From the NCBI GenBank assembly GCA_020851035.1, contig JADZDM010000014.1:39626-103625 (forward strand): a stretch of 64,000 nt of DNA, read 5' to 3'. A program made the position numbers and the translations under genes. The DNA comes from Gemmatimonadaceae bacterium (GTDB lineage: Bacteria; Gemmatimonadota; Gemmatimonadetes; Gemmatimonadales; Gemmatimonadaceae). Below are positions 53,001 to 64,000 of the stretch, piece after piece; within the stretch, counting starts at the first letter, position 1, and each line of letters starts with the position of its first letter. A model generated the notes under the pieces. It was not told where the DNA came from. It did no database searches and saw nothing but the letters and a program-made list of their open reading frames with translations.

Positions 53001-53403
53001 GCACCTTGGCCTGTTCCGTGGCGCCCGTCACGCCGGTCACGATGACCTGGCTGAGGCGGTTCACGTCGGCGGCGAGCACGAAGTTCTGCGTGATCACGCC
53101 GGGGCGGAGCACGATGCTCTTCGCATCCGGCTTCTGGCCGATCGAGCGGGCGCGCAGCACCACGTTCTGGCCGCGCACGCGCGCGGACGGCACCGTGATG
53201 GTGAAGTTGCCGGCCGCGTTGGTGCCCACGGAGATGTTCATCTCCGTGATGAAGACGTTCGCTCCCTCGAGCGGACGCCCCTGGTCGGAGGTGACCTTGC
53301 CCTGAATGGTTGCGTTCTGCGCCTGGGCCATCGCCGCTGTACCCACCAGCGAGACGAGGACCGCGGCAGCGCGTCGCAACCCTGCCAACGACGTACGTGT
53401 CAT
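50038..53403 (-). CDS. SusC/RagA-family TonB-dependent outer-membrane transporter (pair 2)
   Basis: The largest transporter here (1121 residues). The signal peptide (LRRAAAVLVSLVGTAAMAQA) precedes a regulatory-like domain (ATIQGKVTSDQGRPLEGANV). The plug has VIVTGVTGATEQAKVPFAVS, PLYIVDGVI and SIEVVKGAAGASLYGARAGN then GVIQITTKSG, and a long barrel ends RTFTFSLGSTF with the terminal aromatic. ATG 53403 is supported by GGAG eight bases upstream. Two copies of ATGGTGATCAT lie about 110 and 176 bp upstream of the start. The barrel contains Cys-bearing loops (LFCDGNGFNNGNTQPCT, HACGDLPAAFASQCGARG) that may be disulfide-bonded surface loops. Substrate unknown. Confidence 0.93.
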   Translation of the reverse strand: MTRTSLAGLRRAAAVLVSLVGTAAMAQAQNATIQGKVTSDQGRPLEGANVFITEMNISVGTNAAGNFTITVPSARVRGQNVVLRARSIGQKPDAKSIVLRPGVITQNFVLAADVNRLSQVIVTGVTGATEQAKVPFAVSRVDEKDMPVAGVNPLSQLQGKVPGASIVSSSGRPGAQPAVLLRAPTSINASGRSQEPLYIVDGVILQGPLPDLNALDIESIEVVKGAAGASLYGARAGNGVIQITTKSGRSASDNTVRYGLRTEAGAGDIEREFPLSQYTFLQQDATKQLFCDGNGFNNGNTQPCTRVSDIYADALRINEQGGDFALTPRTYRNDGGIAGNLGVTRLQNLYATGAFPVTYNPIGATITNGRFSTVNLDVTGRYQGANFFASVNNTTQEGSIRYLSGLRRNSVRLNVSQSFGSKWSAAVNTYYSRLDQDGLNQSGSETGGTTGFFRLTRVPAFVNLLATDAFDRLYVRSNPLAQGGQNDNPLYSFQNSKRNDSRDRFIGNVDLKYSPLSWLDVQGQFGYDRSNGDQFSVQDRGFRTTTSNPAVNNGSIFRRAFADQSFNTSFNATARRSFGELNTKLTLRYLYEQQDFKAQNSGGDNIPFPGVENSGALIQNLAIGSNLESVRQIGQFANLDLDYKDRYIVSGLVRRDGSSLFGSDNRFAMFGRGSVAWRVAMEPWWFVKPINELKLRASIGTAGGRPRFDAQYPSFGFQAGGVINPTLLGNSNLGPEKNREVEIGLDAEVLNKFGVTINYATSDVRDQILPVPVPNVTGFSTQWQNAGTLSNKTFEMSINVPIITKQNLSWSTRFNYDRTRSTITKLNVAPFTGGVGLQSVENVFLFREGEKLGTFYGTKFAHACGDLPAAFASQCGARGSGQQYELNNEGFVVWTGGLSQDSAYTRNYWAARNISSTSNATPWNANYNYGTLIPLRDTTLGNPVRSLPLGNTLPKFRWSITNTVTFHRLSAYALLDASHGARMWNQGYAWSLGDFMVSEVDQANATIANAKPAGYYYRAERGGGIGGKYDVLGPNDLSTFDATYARLREVSLSYRVGKVLGAGNWSVGVVGRNLVTFTNYTGFDPETGLAGGSLGSPVLNGVDRYAFPNLRTFTFSLGSTF

Positions 53404-53511
53404 ATGCGGGACTCCTGAATCCGGTCGCACGTGGAGATCCGCCGGCTGGTGAATCCGCGGCCGCACCCGGCGGCCGCGTCACCCCGGCAGCCGACCGCCC
53501 GGGGTGGAACG

Positions 53512-53588
53512 ATGGTGATCATCCGGCGTACCAGCCACCGGAGGCAAACCCGCGCCTGCAGCGCAGACGGGACCAGCATGGTGATCAT
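53512..53588. repeat. Pair of ATGGTGATCAT direct repeats upstream of SusC pair 2
   Basis: Identical 11-mers at 53512-53522 and 53578-53588, each containing the palindrome TGATCA, with 66 bp between starts (about six helical turns). The arrangement suits a dimeric regulator binding on one face of the helix. Regulator unknown. Confidence 0.45.
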
Positions 53589-53822
53589 TCAGGCCGTCGC
53601 GGCGGCCCGGATCATGCACCACAACCTTCTGCCGGCCTTTCAGCCGACCTCTACAACCAGAATTCGGACCACGGCGAAGCGCTCCGGCCCCCCTGGCAGC
53701 GCCGCATTTGCGCGCCTCCGGGTCCCGGAATTGGTGAAGACTACGGGTGCGCCAGCATGCATACAAGGCACGTTGGCGACATCTCAGTGGCTCTGTAACG
53801 AGGCGGCCGATGTATCACGCCC

Positions 53823-53840
53823 GCCGGCGATTGCGCCGGC
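53823..53840 (-). terminator. Small hairpin after receiver-domain gene
   Basis: GCCGGCG (53823-53829) and CGCCGGC (53834-53840), 4-base loop, 8 bp beyond the stop at 53849. Short and without a U-run. Confidence 0.35.
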
Positions 53841-53848
53841 GCAGACCG

Positions 53849-54277
53849 CTAACCCGGGCCGGCCTTTCCCTCGAGCAGTTCGGCCAGCACGGCCGCGATC
53901 CGCCGCAGCGCCGCCGGCTTGCGCAGGATGACATCCGCGCTGGCGGACTCGACCGGAAAGTCGTCGTCCCCGGTCAGCATCACCACCAGCGGCGCCTCTG
54001 CCCCCCGCTCCTTGAGCCGCGAGAGCAACGTCCAGCCGCTCAGCCCCGGCATGTTGGCGTCCAGCACCACCAGCGCCGGCCGGACCGCATCGATCAGCTC
54101 GGCAGCCAGGACCCCGTCGCGGGCGAGGCTCACGTCGTAGCCCGCCGCCTCGAGGTAGGTGTGGAGGACATCCGCCATCTCCGCGTGGTCCTCGGCCACC
54201 ACGATGCGCGGCCGGGTGGCCGGCACCCCCTCGGGTGTCGCCGCCGCCGTACCGGACGCGGGAAAAGGGTCGGCCAT
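53849..54277 (-). CDS. Single-domain response regulator (receiver only)
   Basis: A 142-residue CheY-like receiver protein with a 20-residue flexible N-terminus. The acidic pocket is AED (Glu29, Asp30), the phosphorylation site Asp73 in VVLDANMPGLSG, the switch Thr102 in MLTGDDD, and the conserved Lys120 in ILRKPAAL. No output domain is present, and no histidine kinase gene is in the window, so it is an orphan. ATG 54277 was picked because the upstream open stretch is Pro/Arg-rich and non-conserved. It lies between the two SusC/SusD clusters; regulation of either is possible but not shown. Confidence 0.88.
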   Translation of the reverse strand: MADPFPASGTAAATPEGVPATRPRIVVAEDHAEMADVLHTYLEAAGYDVSLARDGVLAAELIDAVRPALVVLDANMPGLSGWTLLSRLKERGAEAPLVVMLTGDDDFPVESASADVILRKPAALRRIAAVLAELLEGKAGPG

Positions 54278-54384
54278 GGACACACGCGTGGGGCGGGAGG
54301 GATAGTCCGATCGGGGGACGGAAACGCGAACGACAGCGAGCGTAGCACCAACCGTGCCGAGTCCTGCAGCCGAGGCCGGAAAAC

Positions 54385-54422
54385 CCTGCGTCCCGCCCGG
54401 CAGGTGCCGGACGGGACGCAGG
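54385..54422 (-). terminator. Intrinsic terminator for the SusC/SusD/CHRD operon
   Basis: CCTGCGTCCCG and CGGGACGCAGG form a perfect 11-bp outer stem, extended inside by CCGGCA/TGCCGG past one mismatch. On the minus strand the hairpin is followed by TTTT (complement of 54380-54383). It starts 21 bp after the CHRD gene stop. Confidence 0.75.
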
Positions 54423-54442
54423 CCCACCACCTCACGCCAAGG

Positions 54443-54976
54443 TCAGGGGACCGGCGTGACCTGCCCGCGAATCTCACCACCCGCGTTCTTCCGCGTGTGG
54501 ATGTTCGCATACGCCGTCCCCGCGTTCATCCGCACCAGCAACGAATCCCAGGTGAACGGCGCCACCATCGTGGTGCCGGCACGGGTGATCCGGCCGACAC
54601 GCAGGATCCCCTTGACGCTCGCCGCCGTCCCGCCACCGGTGCCGGCCGCACGCGAGGCCTCCGTCGGGAAGAACCACACCATGATCGGTCCGGTGGCCCC
54701 CGCCGCGCCGGCATGGATGTGCGCCATCGTGACCGAGTCGGTGGTGGCGGTCGTCTCGATCGTGTAGACGATGTTGACCGAGTCCTCCTGGATCAACTCC
54801 ATCGTGCCCGCGGCACTGGTCGTCACCGCCGGCACTTCGCTCGCGCCCGTGAGCGTCGCGGTGAACTTCTTCTTCTGCGGCGCGAGGCTCGACAGGCTGG
54901 GGTAGGTCTCGCTGCAGGCAGCGAGCGTCACGGCCAGCAGGCCCAGCATCGCGACGATCCGCATGGGTCGGTGCAT
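54443..54976 (-). CDS. CHRD-domain lipoprotein
   Basis: A 177-residue lipoprotein (signal MLGLLAVTLAAC). The mature protein is a single CHRD domain: FTATLTGASEVPAVTTSAAG at its start, MAHIHAGAAGATGPIMVWFF in the middle and MNAGTAYANIHTRKNAGGEI then RGQV at the end, all hallmark segments. ATG 54976 has AGGA eight bases upstream; ATG 54991 overlaps the susD-like stop as ATGA and would add five residues. CHRD domains occur in secreted proteins across many phyla, with no agreed function. It is third in the operon with SusC/SusD pair 3. Confidence 0.88.
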   Translation of the reverse strand: MHRPMRIVAMLGLLAVTLAACSETYPSLSSLAPQKKKFTATLTGASEVPAVTTSAAGTMELIQEDSVNIVYTIETTATTDSVTMAHIHAGAAGATGPIMVWFFPTEASRAAGTGGGTAASVKGILRVGRITRAGTTMVAPFTWDSLLVRMNAGTAYANIHTRKNAGGEIRGQVTPVP

Positions 54977-54987
54977 CGGTGGGGTCC

Positions 54988-56397
54988 TCATGGATTGCGA
55001 TCCAGGCACTGGGTGAAATTCGGGTTGTTCGTCTCCTGGAACGGCACCGGGACGTTCACGTCCACGCCGTAGGCCCCGCCCTTGAAGTACGTCCCCGAGG
55101 GGAAGACGGTCTCGGCGTTGCGGCCCAGGTGCTTGATCAGCCGGCGCATGTCACCGAGGCGATGCCCGGTGAGGAACAGCCAGTAGGCGCGCTCCTGGAA
55201 CACCTGGCTCACCTGGTCGGCCAGCGCGGCCGGAGCCACCAGGGCCGGCAGGGGTGCCACCGCTGGCGGTGCGAGCAGCGCCGACGACGGGCCGGGGGGT
55301 GCCACGATCAATGACGGCAGGGCCGTCCGCAGCGCATTCAGGATGCTCACGTACTCCGCACCGCTGCGGGCCGCGTTCTCGGCCTCGATCAGCCGGGCCT
55401 CGGTGCCGTCCGCGAAGATGACCGGAGCCGACCGCGCCGCGTACTTGGTCTGCGGGAAGTACAGCGTGCTGTTGTCCGCACCCACCGCGAACGAGAGCGC
55501 GATGCCGCGGCCACGCGGCGCGTAGACGCGCACATCGGTGCTGTCCAGGCGGTAGCGCAGGCCGTTGCCCCCTTCCAGCGCCGAGACCGTGTGGCGGTTG
55601 AACGCCAGGGTCGCGAGGAAGATGCCGTTGTTCTGGCGGCCCGTGTTCTCACTGTGGAACAGTCGGTACTGGAAGGTGGTCGGCACCGCCGCCACCGCCG
55701 CCGCGGCATCGGCCGGCCGGTTCAGGTTGAGCAGCGCCCGCCCGCGACCGACCCGGATCAGGTTCACCACCGACGCATTCCCCGCCACGGACACATCGAG
55801 CCCCACCAGCGCGGAGTCGAGCTTGGCCAGCGCGGTCGTGAACAGCTGCACGCCGGTCTGCGGGGTGCCGAGCGTGAAGGTGCCGGCATTCACGTCGAAG
55901 TCGGACACCGGCACGCCGTTGCAGTACATCTCGGCGAGCATGATGTACGTGTACGCCGCGATCGCCTGCGTCTCGGACCGGCCGAGCTGCGTCGGGGCGA
56001 GCTTGTAGTACGCCGCCGCCGTGCGGTCGGCGGTGGCCCGCGCGCGCTGGAGGCTGTTGTAGATCGTGCTCAGCGTGGCATTGATCGGGTTGATGTTGCG
56101 CTGGTCCATCTCGCCGCGGGTCGGAAAGGTCTCCGCCCAGGTCAGCTCGTCGCCGAGCAGCGCGCTTTCGACGATCACGCCGCTCTCGCCGCCGGCTCCC
56201 ATCGCGACCTGCAGGTCGGACAGGGTGCTGGCGCGCAGCGTCGGCAGCACGGTGACGTCGTTCAGCGAGCTCGGGTTGGCGACGTCGGGATCCTTCACGG
56301 CCAGCGTCTTGTCGATGTCACACGCGGACAACGACAGCGCGAGGCCGGCACACAGGACACCGAGGGATCGCCGCGAAGTCTCGAAAGAGAGTGTCAT
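54988..56397 (-). CDS. SusD/RagB-family outer-membrane lipoprotein (pair 3)
   Basis: A 469-residue lipoprotein with lipobox LSLSAC (Cys about residue 26), followed by DIDKTLAVKDPDVANPSSL, the N-terminal pattern of RagB/SusD proteins. Helical repeats include RSETQAIAAYTYIMLAEMYC, VNLIRVGRGRALLNLNRPAD and EARLIEAENAARSGA. The end has the characteristic VFQERAYWLFLTGHRLGDMR, then RLIKH. It is shorter than the other two SusD proteins here and has a hydrophobic Ala/Pro-rich insertion near residue 370. It starts 7 bp after the susC-like gene and overlaps or abuts the CHRD gene. It belongs to a different subfamily from pairs 1 and 2 by its compact C-terminus. Confidence 0.9.
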   Translation of the reverse strand: MTLSFETSRRSLGVLCAGLALSLSACDIDKTLAVKDPDVANPSSLNDVTVLPTLRASTLSDLQVAMGAGGESGVIVESALLGDELTWAETFPTRGEMDQRNINPINATLSTIYNSLQRARATADRTAAAYYKLAPTQLGRSETQAIAAYTYIMLAEMYCNGVPVSDFDVNAGTFTLGTPQTGVQLFTTALAKLDSALVGLDVSVAGNASVVNLIRVGRGRALLNLNRPADAAAAVAAVPTTFQYRLFHSENTGRQNNGIFLATLAFNRHTVSALEGGNGLRYRLDSTDVRVYAPRGRGIALSFAVGADNSTLYFPQTKYAARSAPVIFADGTEARLIEAENAARSGAEYVSILNALRTALPSLIVAPPGPSSALLAPPAVAPLPALVAPAALADQVSQVFQERAYWLFLTGHRLGDMRRLIKHLGRNAETVFPSGTYFKGGAYGVDVNVPVPFQETNNPNFTQCLDRNP

Positions 56398-56404
56398 GGC
56401 AATG

Positions 56405-59400
56405 TCAGAAGTTGAAGTTCACGCGGAGCGTGTACGAGCGCGAAGGCGGGTTCGTGAGGAAGTCGACCGTGCCGAAGTTGCTGCCCGGGTTGGTCAGCAC
56501 CTCGGGATCGAACCCGGTGTAGTCGGTCCACAGGCCGAGGTTGCGGCCGGCGATCGTCAGGCTCAGCCCCCCCGACTTGAGGATGCGCGCGGCCGCAGCC
56601 GGCACCACCCACGTCATCGAGACTTCGGAGAGGCGCACGAAGCTGGCGTCCTCGATGTAGCCATCGCTGGTGCCCATCGCGCGCGCGGCCGACTTCACCT
56701 GGTCGCTCAGCGGCGCATTGATGTCCCAGAAGTCCTGGCCGTTGGCAAAGCCGCCGTTGTTGCGGAACTCACGCGTGTTGTTGTAGAGGCGTGACCCGCC
56801 GCGGTAGTCGACCAGCACGTTGAACTGGAGGTTCTTCGCCACCCGGATGTCCGACTGGAATGACAGCTGGCGCGTCGGCAGCGGGCTGCCGAGGTACTCG
56901 AGCGAGTCGGAGAGCACGATCTCGCACTTCGGCCCGCCCACCAGGATCGGGTTGGCCAGCCCACCGTACGCCGGGCAGTTCACGCGGCTGATGATGCCGT
57001 CGGCGTTCAGGTCGCCGTAGCTCACGATCTTGCGCTGGAAGTAGCCGCCCGCCGGGTAGCCGGCGCGGAACTGCTGCGTGCCCTGGATGATCGGCGCGAT
57101 CGGCTGGCCGTCCACGCTGCCCAGCGAGCCGATCTTGTTGTTGAACACCGTCGCCGTGAAGCGCTGCGAGTAGGTGAACGCCCGGGTGTCGATGAGCTTG
57201 ACGTTGATCGTGCCCTCGAGCCCCTTCGTCGTCATCTTCGACAGGTTCACGAGCTGGTTGGCCGCCACGCCGAGGGACGGGGCGAGCACGCGGCCCACGA
57301 GCAGGTCGCGGGTGTCCTTCTTGAACGCGGTGAACTCACCGTCCACGCGGTTGCCGAAGAGGTTGAAGTCGAAGCCACCCTCCATCTCGCGCGTGATCTC
57401 CGGCTTCAGCAGTGCGTTGCCCACCGGACCGCCGATCGTGACGGCTGGGATGCTCGCGTCCGACGAGGCCGCATTCACCGAGACGGCGCTGAAGAACGTC
57501 TCCGACTGGCGGAAGCTCGGGCGGTTGCCGGCCTCACCGATCGACCCGCGCACGCGGAGCTGATCGACGAACCCGGCCTTCGGGAACCACTTCTCCTCCG
57601 AGACCACGTACGACCCGCTGAACGACGGGTAGTAGACGAAGTCGCGCGAGCCCACGCCGAACACGCTGGAGTTGTCCATGCGCACAGCCGCGGTCAGGAA
57701 CAGGCGGTCGTTGAACGCGAGGTCCTGCTGCAGCACACCGGCCGTCGTCACGATTTGCGAGTTGGTCTCGTTCACCGCGAAGCGGGCGTTGGTGCCCGAC
57801 AGCGACGACGTGCCCGGCAGCAGCACCGCGCCGAAGGCACTGGTGAAGCGGTTCGCCTCGTTGGTGTACTGGCCGCCCACCAGCGTCGAGAGCCGGATGG
57901 TGCTGGTCAGGTCATAGGTCGCCTTGGTGTTCGCTGTCACCGTGTACGTCGGGCGGTAGGCCCGTGCCTGGAAGCGGCTGCCCTCGATGCTGGCGGCACT
58001 CTGGAACACGCGGTTGGGCGGGATCAGCTGCTGGTCGTACTGGTACACGAAGTCGCCACCGGTCCGCAGCGTGCTCTCCAGCCAGCGCAGCGGCGTGTAA
58101 CGGAAGGTCACGCCCGTCTGCAGGCGGTCCACGTCCTGCTGCTGCGTCTGCGCGAAGTACTGCGTGACCGGGATGTTGGCGCTGACGTACCCGCGGGAGA
58201 GCGAGTCGTTCGCGTTGCGGCATTCCAGGATCGTCGTGCGCGTCGCCGTGTTGCAGTCGAACGCGCCACCCAGCAGGCCCGCACTCAGCGTGCCGGCGAA
58301 CGCGTTGTCGTTGATCGGCAGGTTCAGCACGCTCTTCAGGTAGCTGATCGTGACGTCGGCCCGCAGCGCCGAGGTCAGGTTCGCACCGACGTTCGCGCGC
58401 AAGTTCGTGCGGCGGGTACCGCTTGGCCCCACGATGCCGCTCTGGCGCCAGAGCTCACCGCCCAGGTAGTACTGGACCTGCTCGCTGCCGCCGTTCACGT
58501 TCACGCCGAGCCGGTTGCCGCCGCCCACCCGGAACGGTGAGGCGTTGGCGAAGGGCGAGTTCGAGTACAGCGTGTCGCGGCTGACGCAGGTGCGCAGCGT
58601 CTGGGCCTCGAGTCCGCAGTTCACGCGCAGCCCCGTCGGCCCCCTGCCGATCTGCCGGTAGTTGGTGGAGGTCAGGGGGTCCGACTCCGGCACCAGCGAC
58701 CGCTCCGACCCGGCCTCGGTGTAGATCCCCCAGCGTGCCTTGCCCGACTTGCCACGCTTGGTGGTGATCTGGATCACGCCGTTGGCCGCGCCGGTGCCGT
58801 ACAGCGCGGTGGCCGCGGCTCCCTTCAGCACCTGGATGTCCTCGATGTCCTGCGGGTTGATGTCATCGAGGCGCGACGTGGTCGCACCACCGACACCGAC
58901 CGAGAAGTTCGACGAGTTGTTGTTCGACACCAGCCCGTCGATCACGAGGAGCGGGTCGTTCGACAGGTTGATCGAGGTCGGGCCGCGCAGGCGGATGCGG
59001 TTGCTGACCCCGATCGTGCCGCCGCCCGACTGCACCGAGACGCCCGGCGTGCGCGCCGAGAGCACCTGGGACAGGTTCGTCACCGCGGCCACGTTGAACG
59101 TGGTGCTGTCGATGCGGCTGACCGACGCCCCGACCTCGCGTGCCCGGGACGTGCCACCGGTGGCCCCGGACACCGTCACCTTGTCGAGCACGTTCTCGGC
59201 CACGCTGAGCGCGAAGTTCGCGGTCGCCTCGCCGTTGCCGCTCACCGTCGCGACGGCGTTCATGGCCGCGTAGCCGATGCGGGAGGCCCGCACGGTGTAG
59301 GTGCCGTTCGGCACGCCGCCGATCCGGTACGCACCATTCGACCGCGTCACCGCACCACGCTGGGTGCCGACGATCTGCACCCGCACGTCGCTGACGGGCT

Positions 59401-59518
59401 GTCCGCTGATGCGATCGGTCACGCGACCGGTGACCGCGCCGCCTGCAGGCTGTTGGGCGGCGAGTGGCACTCCGAGTGCCAGCAACGCCGCGACGAAGGC
59501 ATACCGTCCAAATCGCAT
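56405..59518 (-). CDS. SusC/RagA-family TonB-dependent outer-membrane transporter (pair 3)
   Basis: A 1037-residue transporter. Signal peptide FVAALLALGVPLAAQQP, regulatory-like domain AVTGRVTDRISGQPVSDVRV, plug with KVTVSGATGGTSRAREVG, PLLVIDGLV and DIQVLKGAAATALYGTGAAN then GVIQITTKRG, and a barrel ending in RSYTLRVNFNF. ATG 59518 directly precedes the signal peptide and has a G-rich stretch upstream; a longer frame to 59611 would only add an Arg-rich leader that crosses the predicted promoter. A good promoter candidate lies 92 bp upstream. Extracellular loops contain paired Cys (NCGLEAQTLRTC, FDCNTATRTTILEC). The susD-like partner follows after 7 bp. Confidence 0.93.
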   Translation of the reverse strand: MRFGRYAFVAALLALGVPLAAQQPAGGAVTGRVTDRISGQPVSDVRVQIVGTQRGAVTRSNGAYRIGGVPNGTYTVRASRIGYAAMNAVATVSGNGEATANFALSVAENVLDKVTVSGATGGTSRAREVGASVSRIDSTTFNVAAVTNLSQVLSARTPGVSVQSGGGTIGVSNRIRLRGPTSINLSNDPLLVIDGLVSNNNSSNFSVGVGGATTSRLDDINPQDIEDIQVLKGAAATALYGTGAANGVIQITTKRGKSGKARWGIYTEAGSERSLVPESDPLTSTNYRQIGRGPTGLRVNCGLEAQTLRTCVSRDTLYSNSPFANASPFRVGGGNRLGVNVNGGSEQVQYYLGGELWRQSGIVGPSGTRRTNLRANVGANLTSALRADVTISYLKSVLNLPINDNAFAGTLSAGLLGGAFDCNTATRTTILECRNANDSLSRGYVSANIPVTQYFAQTQQQDVDRLQTGVTFRYTPLRWLESTLRTGGDFVYQYDQQLIPPNRVFQSAASIEGSRFQARAYRPTYTVTANTKATYDLTSTIRLSTLVGGQYTNEANRFTSAFGAVLLPGTSSLSGTNARFAVNETNSQIVTTAGVLQQDLAFNDRLFLTAAVRMDNSSVFGVGSRDFVYYPSFSGSYVVSEEKWFPKAGFVDQLRVRGSIGEAGNRPSFRQSETFFSAVSVNAASSDASIPAVTIGGPVGNALLKPEITREMEGGFDFNLFGNRVDGEFTAFKKDTRDLLVGRVLAPSLGVAANQLVNLSKMTTKGLEGTINVKLIDTRAFTYSQRFTATVFNNKIGSLGSVDGQPIAPIIQGTQQFRAGYPAGGYFQRKIVSYGDLNADGIISRVNCPAYGGLANPILVGGPKCEIVLSDSLEYLGSPLPTRQLSFQSDIRVAKNLQFNVLVDYRGGSRLYNNTREFRNNGGFANGQDFWDINAPLSDQVKSAARAMGTSDGYIEDASFVRLSEVSMTWVVPAAAARILKSGGLSLTIAGRNLGLWTDYTGFDPEVLTNPGSNFGTVDFLTNPPSRSYTLRVNFNF

Positions 59519-59609
59519 GGAACCCCCACGGGTGAGATCGCGGCGGACGCGGATGAACTGCCGGGCCGCCACGCGTGCACTGCGGCTCGACGTGACCGCA
59601 ACCCGACAC

Positions 59610-59639
59610 ATTACACGCCGGACCGCTCGTTACAAGCAA
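59610..59639 (-). promoter_or_regulatory. Candidate sigma70-type promoter for SusC/SusD/CHRD operon
   Basis: On the minus strand TTGCTT (59634-59639) and TGTAAT (59610-59615) are separated by 18 bp; the -10 matches TATAAT at five of six positions and the -35 keeps TTG. The transcript would have a leader of roughly 85 bases before ATG 59518. Confidence 0.5.
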
Positions 59640-59751
59640 CCGTGGCAAACACTCCATCGGTGTCGGGGGCTCCCGGGGCTGCGCGACTAACACCCTTTCC
59701 CGCGTGATGCCGGTCAGCCGGCACGACGCGGCCGCGCTGCGGAATAACGCA

Positions 59752-59781
59752 CGAAGGCGCGCCGTCTCCGGCGCGCCTTCG
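59752..59781 (-). terminator. Terminator hairpin after the atp genes
   Basis: Perfect 12-bp stem CGAAGGCGCGCC (59752-59763) with GGCGCGCCTTCG (59770-59781), 6-base loop, 31 bp past the atpC stop. On the minus strand it is followed by TGCGTTATTCC, which is only mildly U-rich. Confidence 0.7.
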
Positions 59782-59811
59782 CGAACTGTTCGGACCTGCG
59801 GTCCTACGTCA

Positions 59812-60056
59812 TCACAACGGTGTGGCTGACTCCGTTACCACCCGCACCACGTTGTCCACCACCTGCATGAACCCGCCGTCCACCTGGAAACGCTGCGCCG
59901 CGCCATCCAGCCGCAGCACGCCCTTGCCCAGCACCGTCATCAGCGGAGCGTGACCAGGCAGCACGCCCAGCTCACCATCCCAGCCCGGCGCCACCACCGC
60001 ACTCGCCTGCCCCTCGAACAGGATCCGCTCCGGGGAGATGACCGAGACCGTCAGCA

Positions 60057-60057
<1 letters not shown>
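59812..60057 (-). CDS. atpC: ATP synthase F1 epsilon subunit (short form)
   Basis: An 81-residue epsilon subunit consisting only of the N-terminal beta-sandwich: MLTVSVISPERILFEGQAS, VVAPGWDGELGVLPGHAPL and FMQVVDNVVRVVTES. The C-terminal helical hairpin that inhibits ATP hydrolysis in E. coli and Bacillus is absent. ATG 60057 overlaps the atpD stop by one base (TGATG), so translation is coupled; the in-frame open stretch further upstream lies within atpD. It links gamma to the c-ring in the rotor. The lack of the inhibitory helices implies that hydrolysis must be restrained in another way, if at all. Confidence 0.92.
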
Positions 60058-61704
<1,647 letters not shown>

Positions 61705-61708
<4 letters not shown>

Positions 61709-62568
61709 CCTTGCAGTGCTGCGGCGCCGCCCACGATCTCGGCGATTTCCTGCGTGATCTGCGCCTGGCGCGCCCGGTTGTACGTGCGGCGCAGGGTGCT
61801 GAGCATGTCGGTGGCGTTGTCGGTCGCGTTCTTCATCGCCGTCCGGCGCGCGCCCTGCTCCGCGGCCACCGTCTCCACCAGCGCGCGGTACACGGAGTTG
61901 CTGACGTAGGCCGGCAGCAGCTCGGTCAGGATCGCCTCGGCCGACGGCGACAGCAGGTAGTCGCGCTTCAGCGACCCGCCCGAAGGCGGCTTCACCGGCA
62001 GCACCTGCGTCGTCTGCGGCGGCGTGGAGATGGCCGAGTTGAACTGCGAGCTGGTCACGAACACTGCGTCCAGGTCACCGCTGATGAAGCGCGCCATCAG
62101 CGTGTCCACCAGCGACGACGCATCGGCCGCCGTCGGCCGGTCGCTGATGTCGGTGCGCTGCTCCGCCATCGCCCGGTTCACGTACTTGAAGTAGCCGATG
62201 CCCTTCTTGCCGACCACGTGCAGCTCGACCTCGATGCCGCGCTGCTCCAGCGCGGCCAGCTGGGCCCGCGCCTCCTTCACCAGGTTGGCGTTGAAGCCGC
62301 CGCACAGGCCGCGGTTCGACGTCAGGATGATGTGGGCGACGCGGCGCATCTGCACCGGCTGGCGCAGCAGCGGGAACTGCTCGGCCAGCTCGTCCGAGTA
62401 GAGGTCCCCGATCACCTCCGCCAGCGCCGACGCGTACGGACGGGCGGCCGCGACACGGTCCACGGCCCGCTTCATCTTCGACGTCGCCACCATCTCCATG
62501 GTGCGCGTGATCTTCTTCGTGTTCTCGACGGACTTGATCCGTCCCTTGAGCTCGCGACCCTTGGCCAT
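61705..62568 (-). CDS. atpG: ATP synthase F1 gamma subunit
   Basis: Central rotor stalk of F1 (287 residues). The N-terminal helix MAKGRELKGRIKSVENTKKI then TRTMEMVATSKMKRA is typical, as are ILTSNRGLCGGFNANLV in the middle and the C-terminal helix MKNATDNATDMLSTLRRTYN. It lies 29 bp after atpA. The stop codon TAA sits at the end of a long palindrome that separates it from atpD. Order alpha-gamma-beta-epsilon is the conserved one; delta and the Fo subunits must lie beyond the right edge or elsewhere. Confidence 0.96.
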
Positions 62569-62597
62569 GGTGCGTCAGGCGTCCGTGTGGCGCGGAA

Positions 62598-64000
<1,403 letters not shown>

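Larger units (their letters stand above)
53404..53848. other. Long intergenic region upstream of SusC pair 2
   Basis: 445 bp without a supported gene. It carries two 11-bp direct repeats (listed separately) and, at its far end, a small hairpin after the receiver-domain gene. No confident promoter was seen, but a regulated promoter for the transporter operon is expected here. Confidence 0.45.

Overview
The window looks like a contig from a Gram-negative member of the Gemmatimonadota, or a close relative. The evidence is very high GC with strong GC third-position bias, three SusC/SusD (RagA/RagB) outer-membrane pairs, many lipobox proteins, small TonB-plug-like secreted proteins, a Kdo transferase (outer-membrane LPS) and F1 ATPase genes in the order alpha-gamma-beta-epsilon. 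The phylum is inferred from gene content and composition; no rRNA gene is present.

Layout. Bases 1-7161 hold the pyruvate dehydrogenase complex (E1 alpha, E1 beta, E2, E3) with the octanoyltransferase LipB that supplies its lipoyl groups; a zinc-finger membrane protein (DUF3667-like) sits between E2 and E3. Bases 7289-12552 carry a UvrD-type helicase, an inverted-repeat element, and two zinc metallopeptidase-like envelope proteins. Bases 12624-21362 are housekeeping: DnaE interrupted by a 427-residue intein, AccA, RicT and MetG. Bases 21684-26046 encode four overlapping pilin-like genes and a LOG-family hydrolase. From 26158 to 59518 the DNA is mostly envelope and secreted functions: three SusC/SusD loci with accessory lipoproteins (DUF4397, CHRD), three stand-alone TonB-plug-like proteins, a vanadium-haloperoxidase-like protein coupled to a giant FG-GAP/ASPIC lipoprotein, two DsbA-like thiol proteins flanking a LemA/TPM/nucleotidyltransferase cluster, WaaA, and a receiver-domain protein. 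Bases 59812-64000 are the F1 part of ATP synthase on the minus strand, running off the right end.

The genes point to an aerobic heterotroph: substrates enter through SusC/SusD transporters, pyruvate is oxidised by PDH, acetyl-CoA is carboxylated for lipid synthesis, and ATP is made by F1Fo.

Most worth a second look: a family of barrel-less TonB-plug-like proteins with a conserved cysteine pair, one fused to a TonB C-terminal domain; a 168-bp nested palindrome filling the atpG-atpD gap; a DsbA-like gene with no stop codon before its terminator hairpin; the DnaE intein at the FNK|SHS site; and an apparent one-base frameshift in atpA near the right end that is probably a sequence or assembly error.
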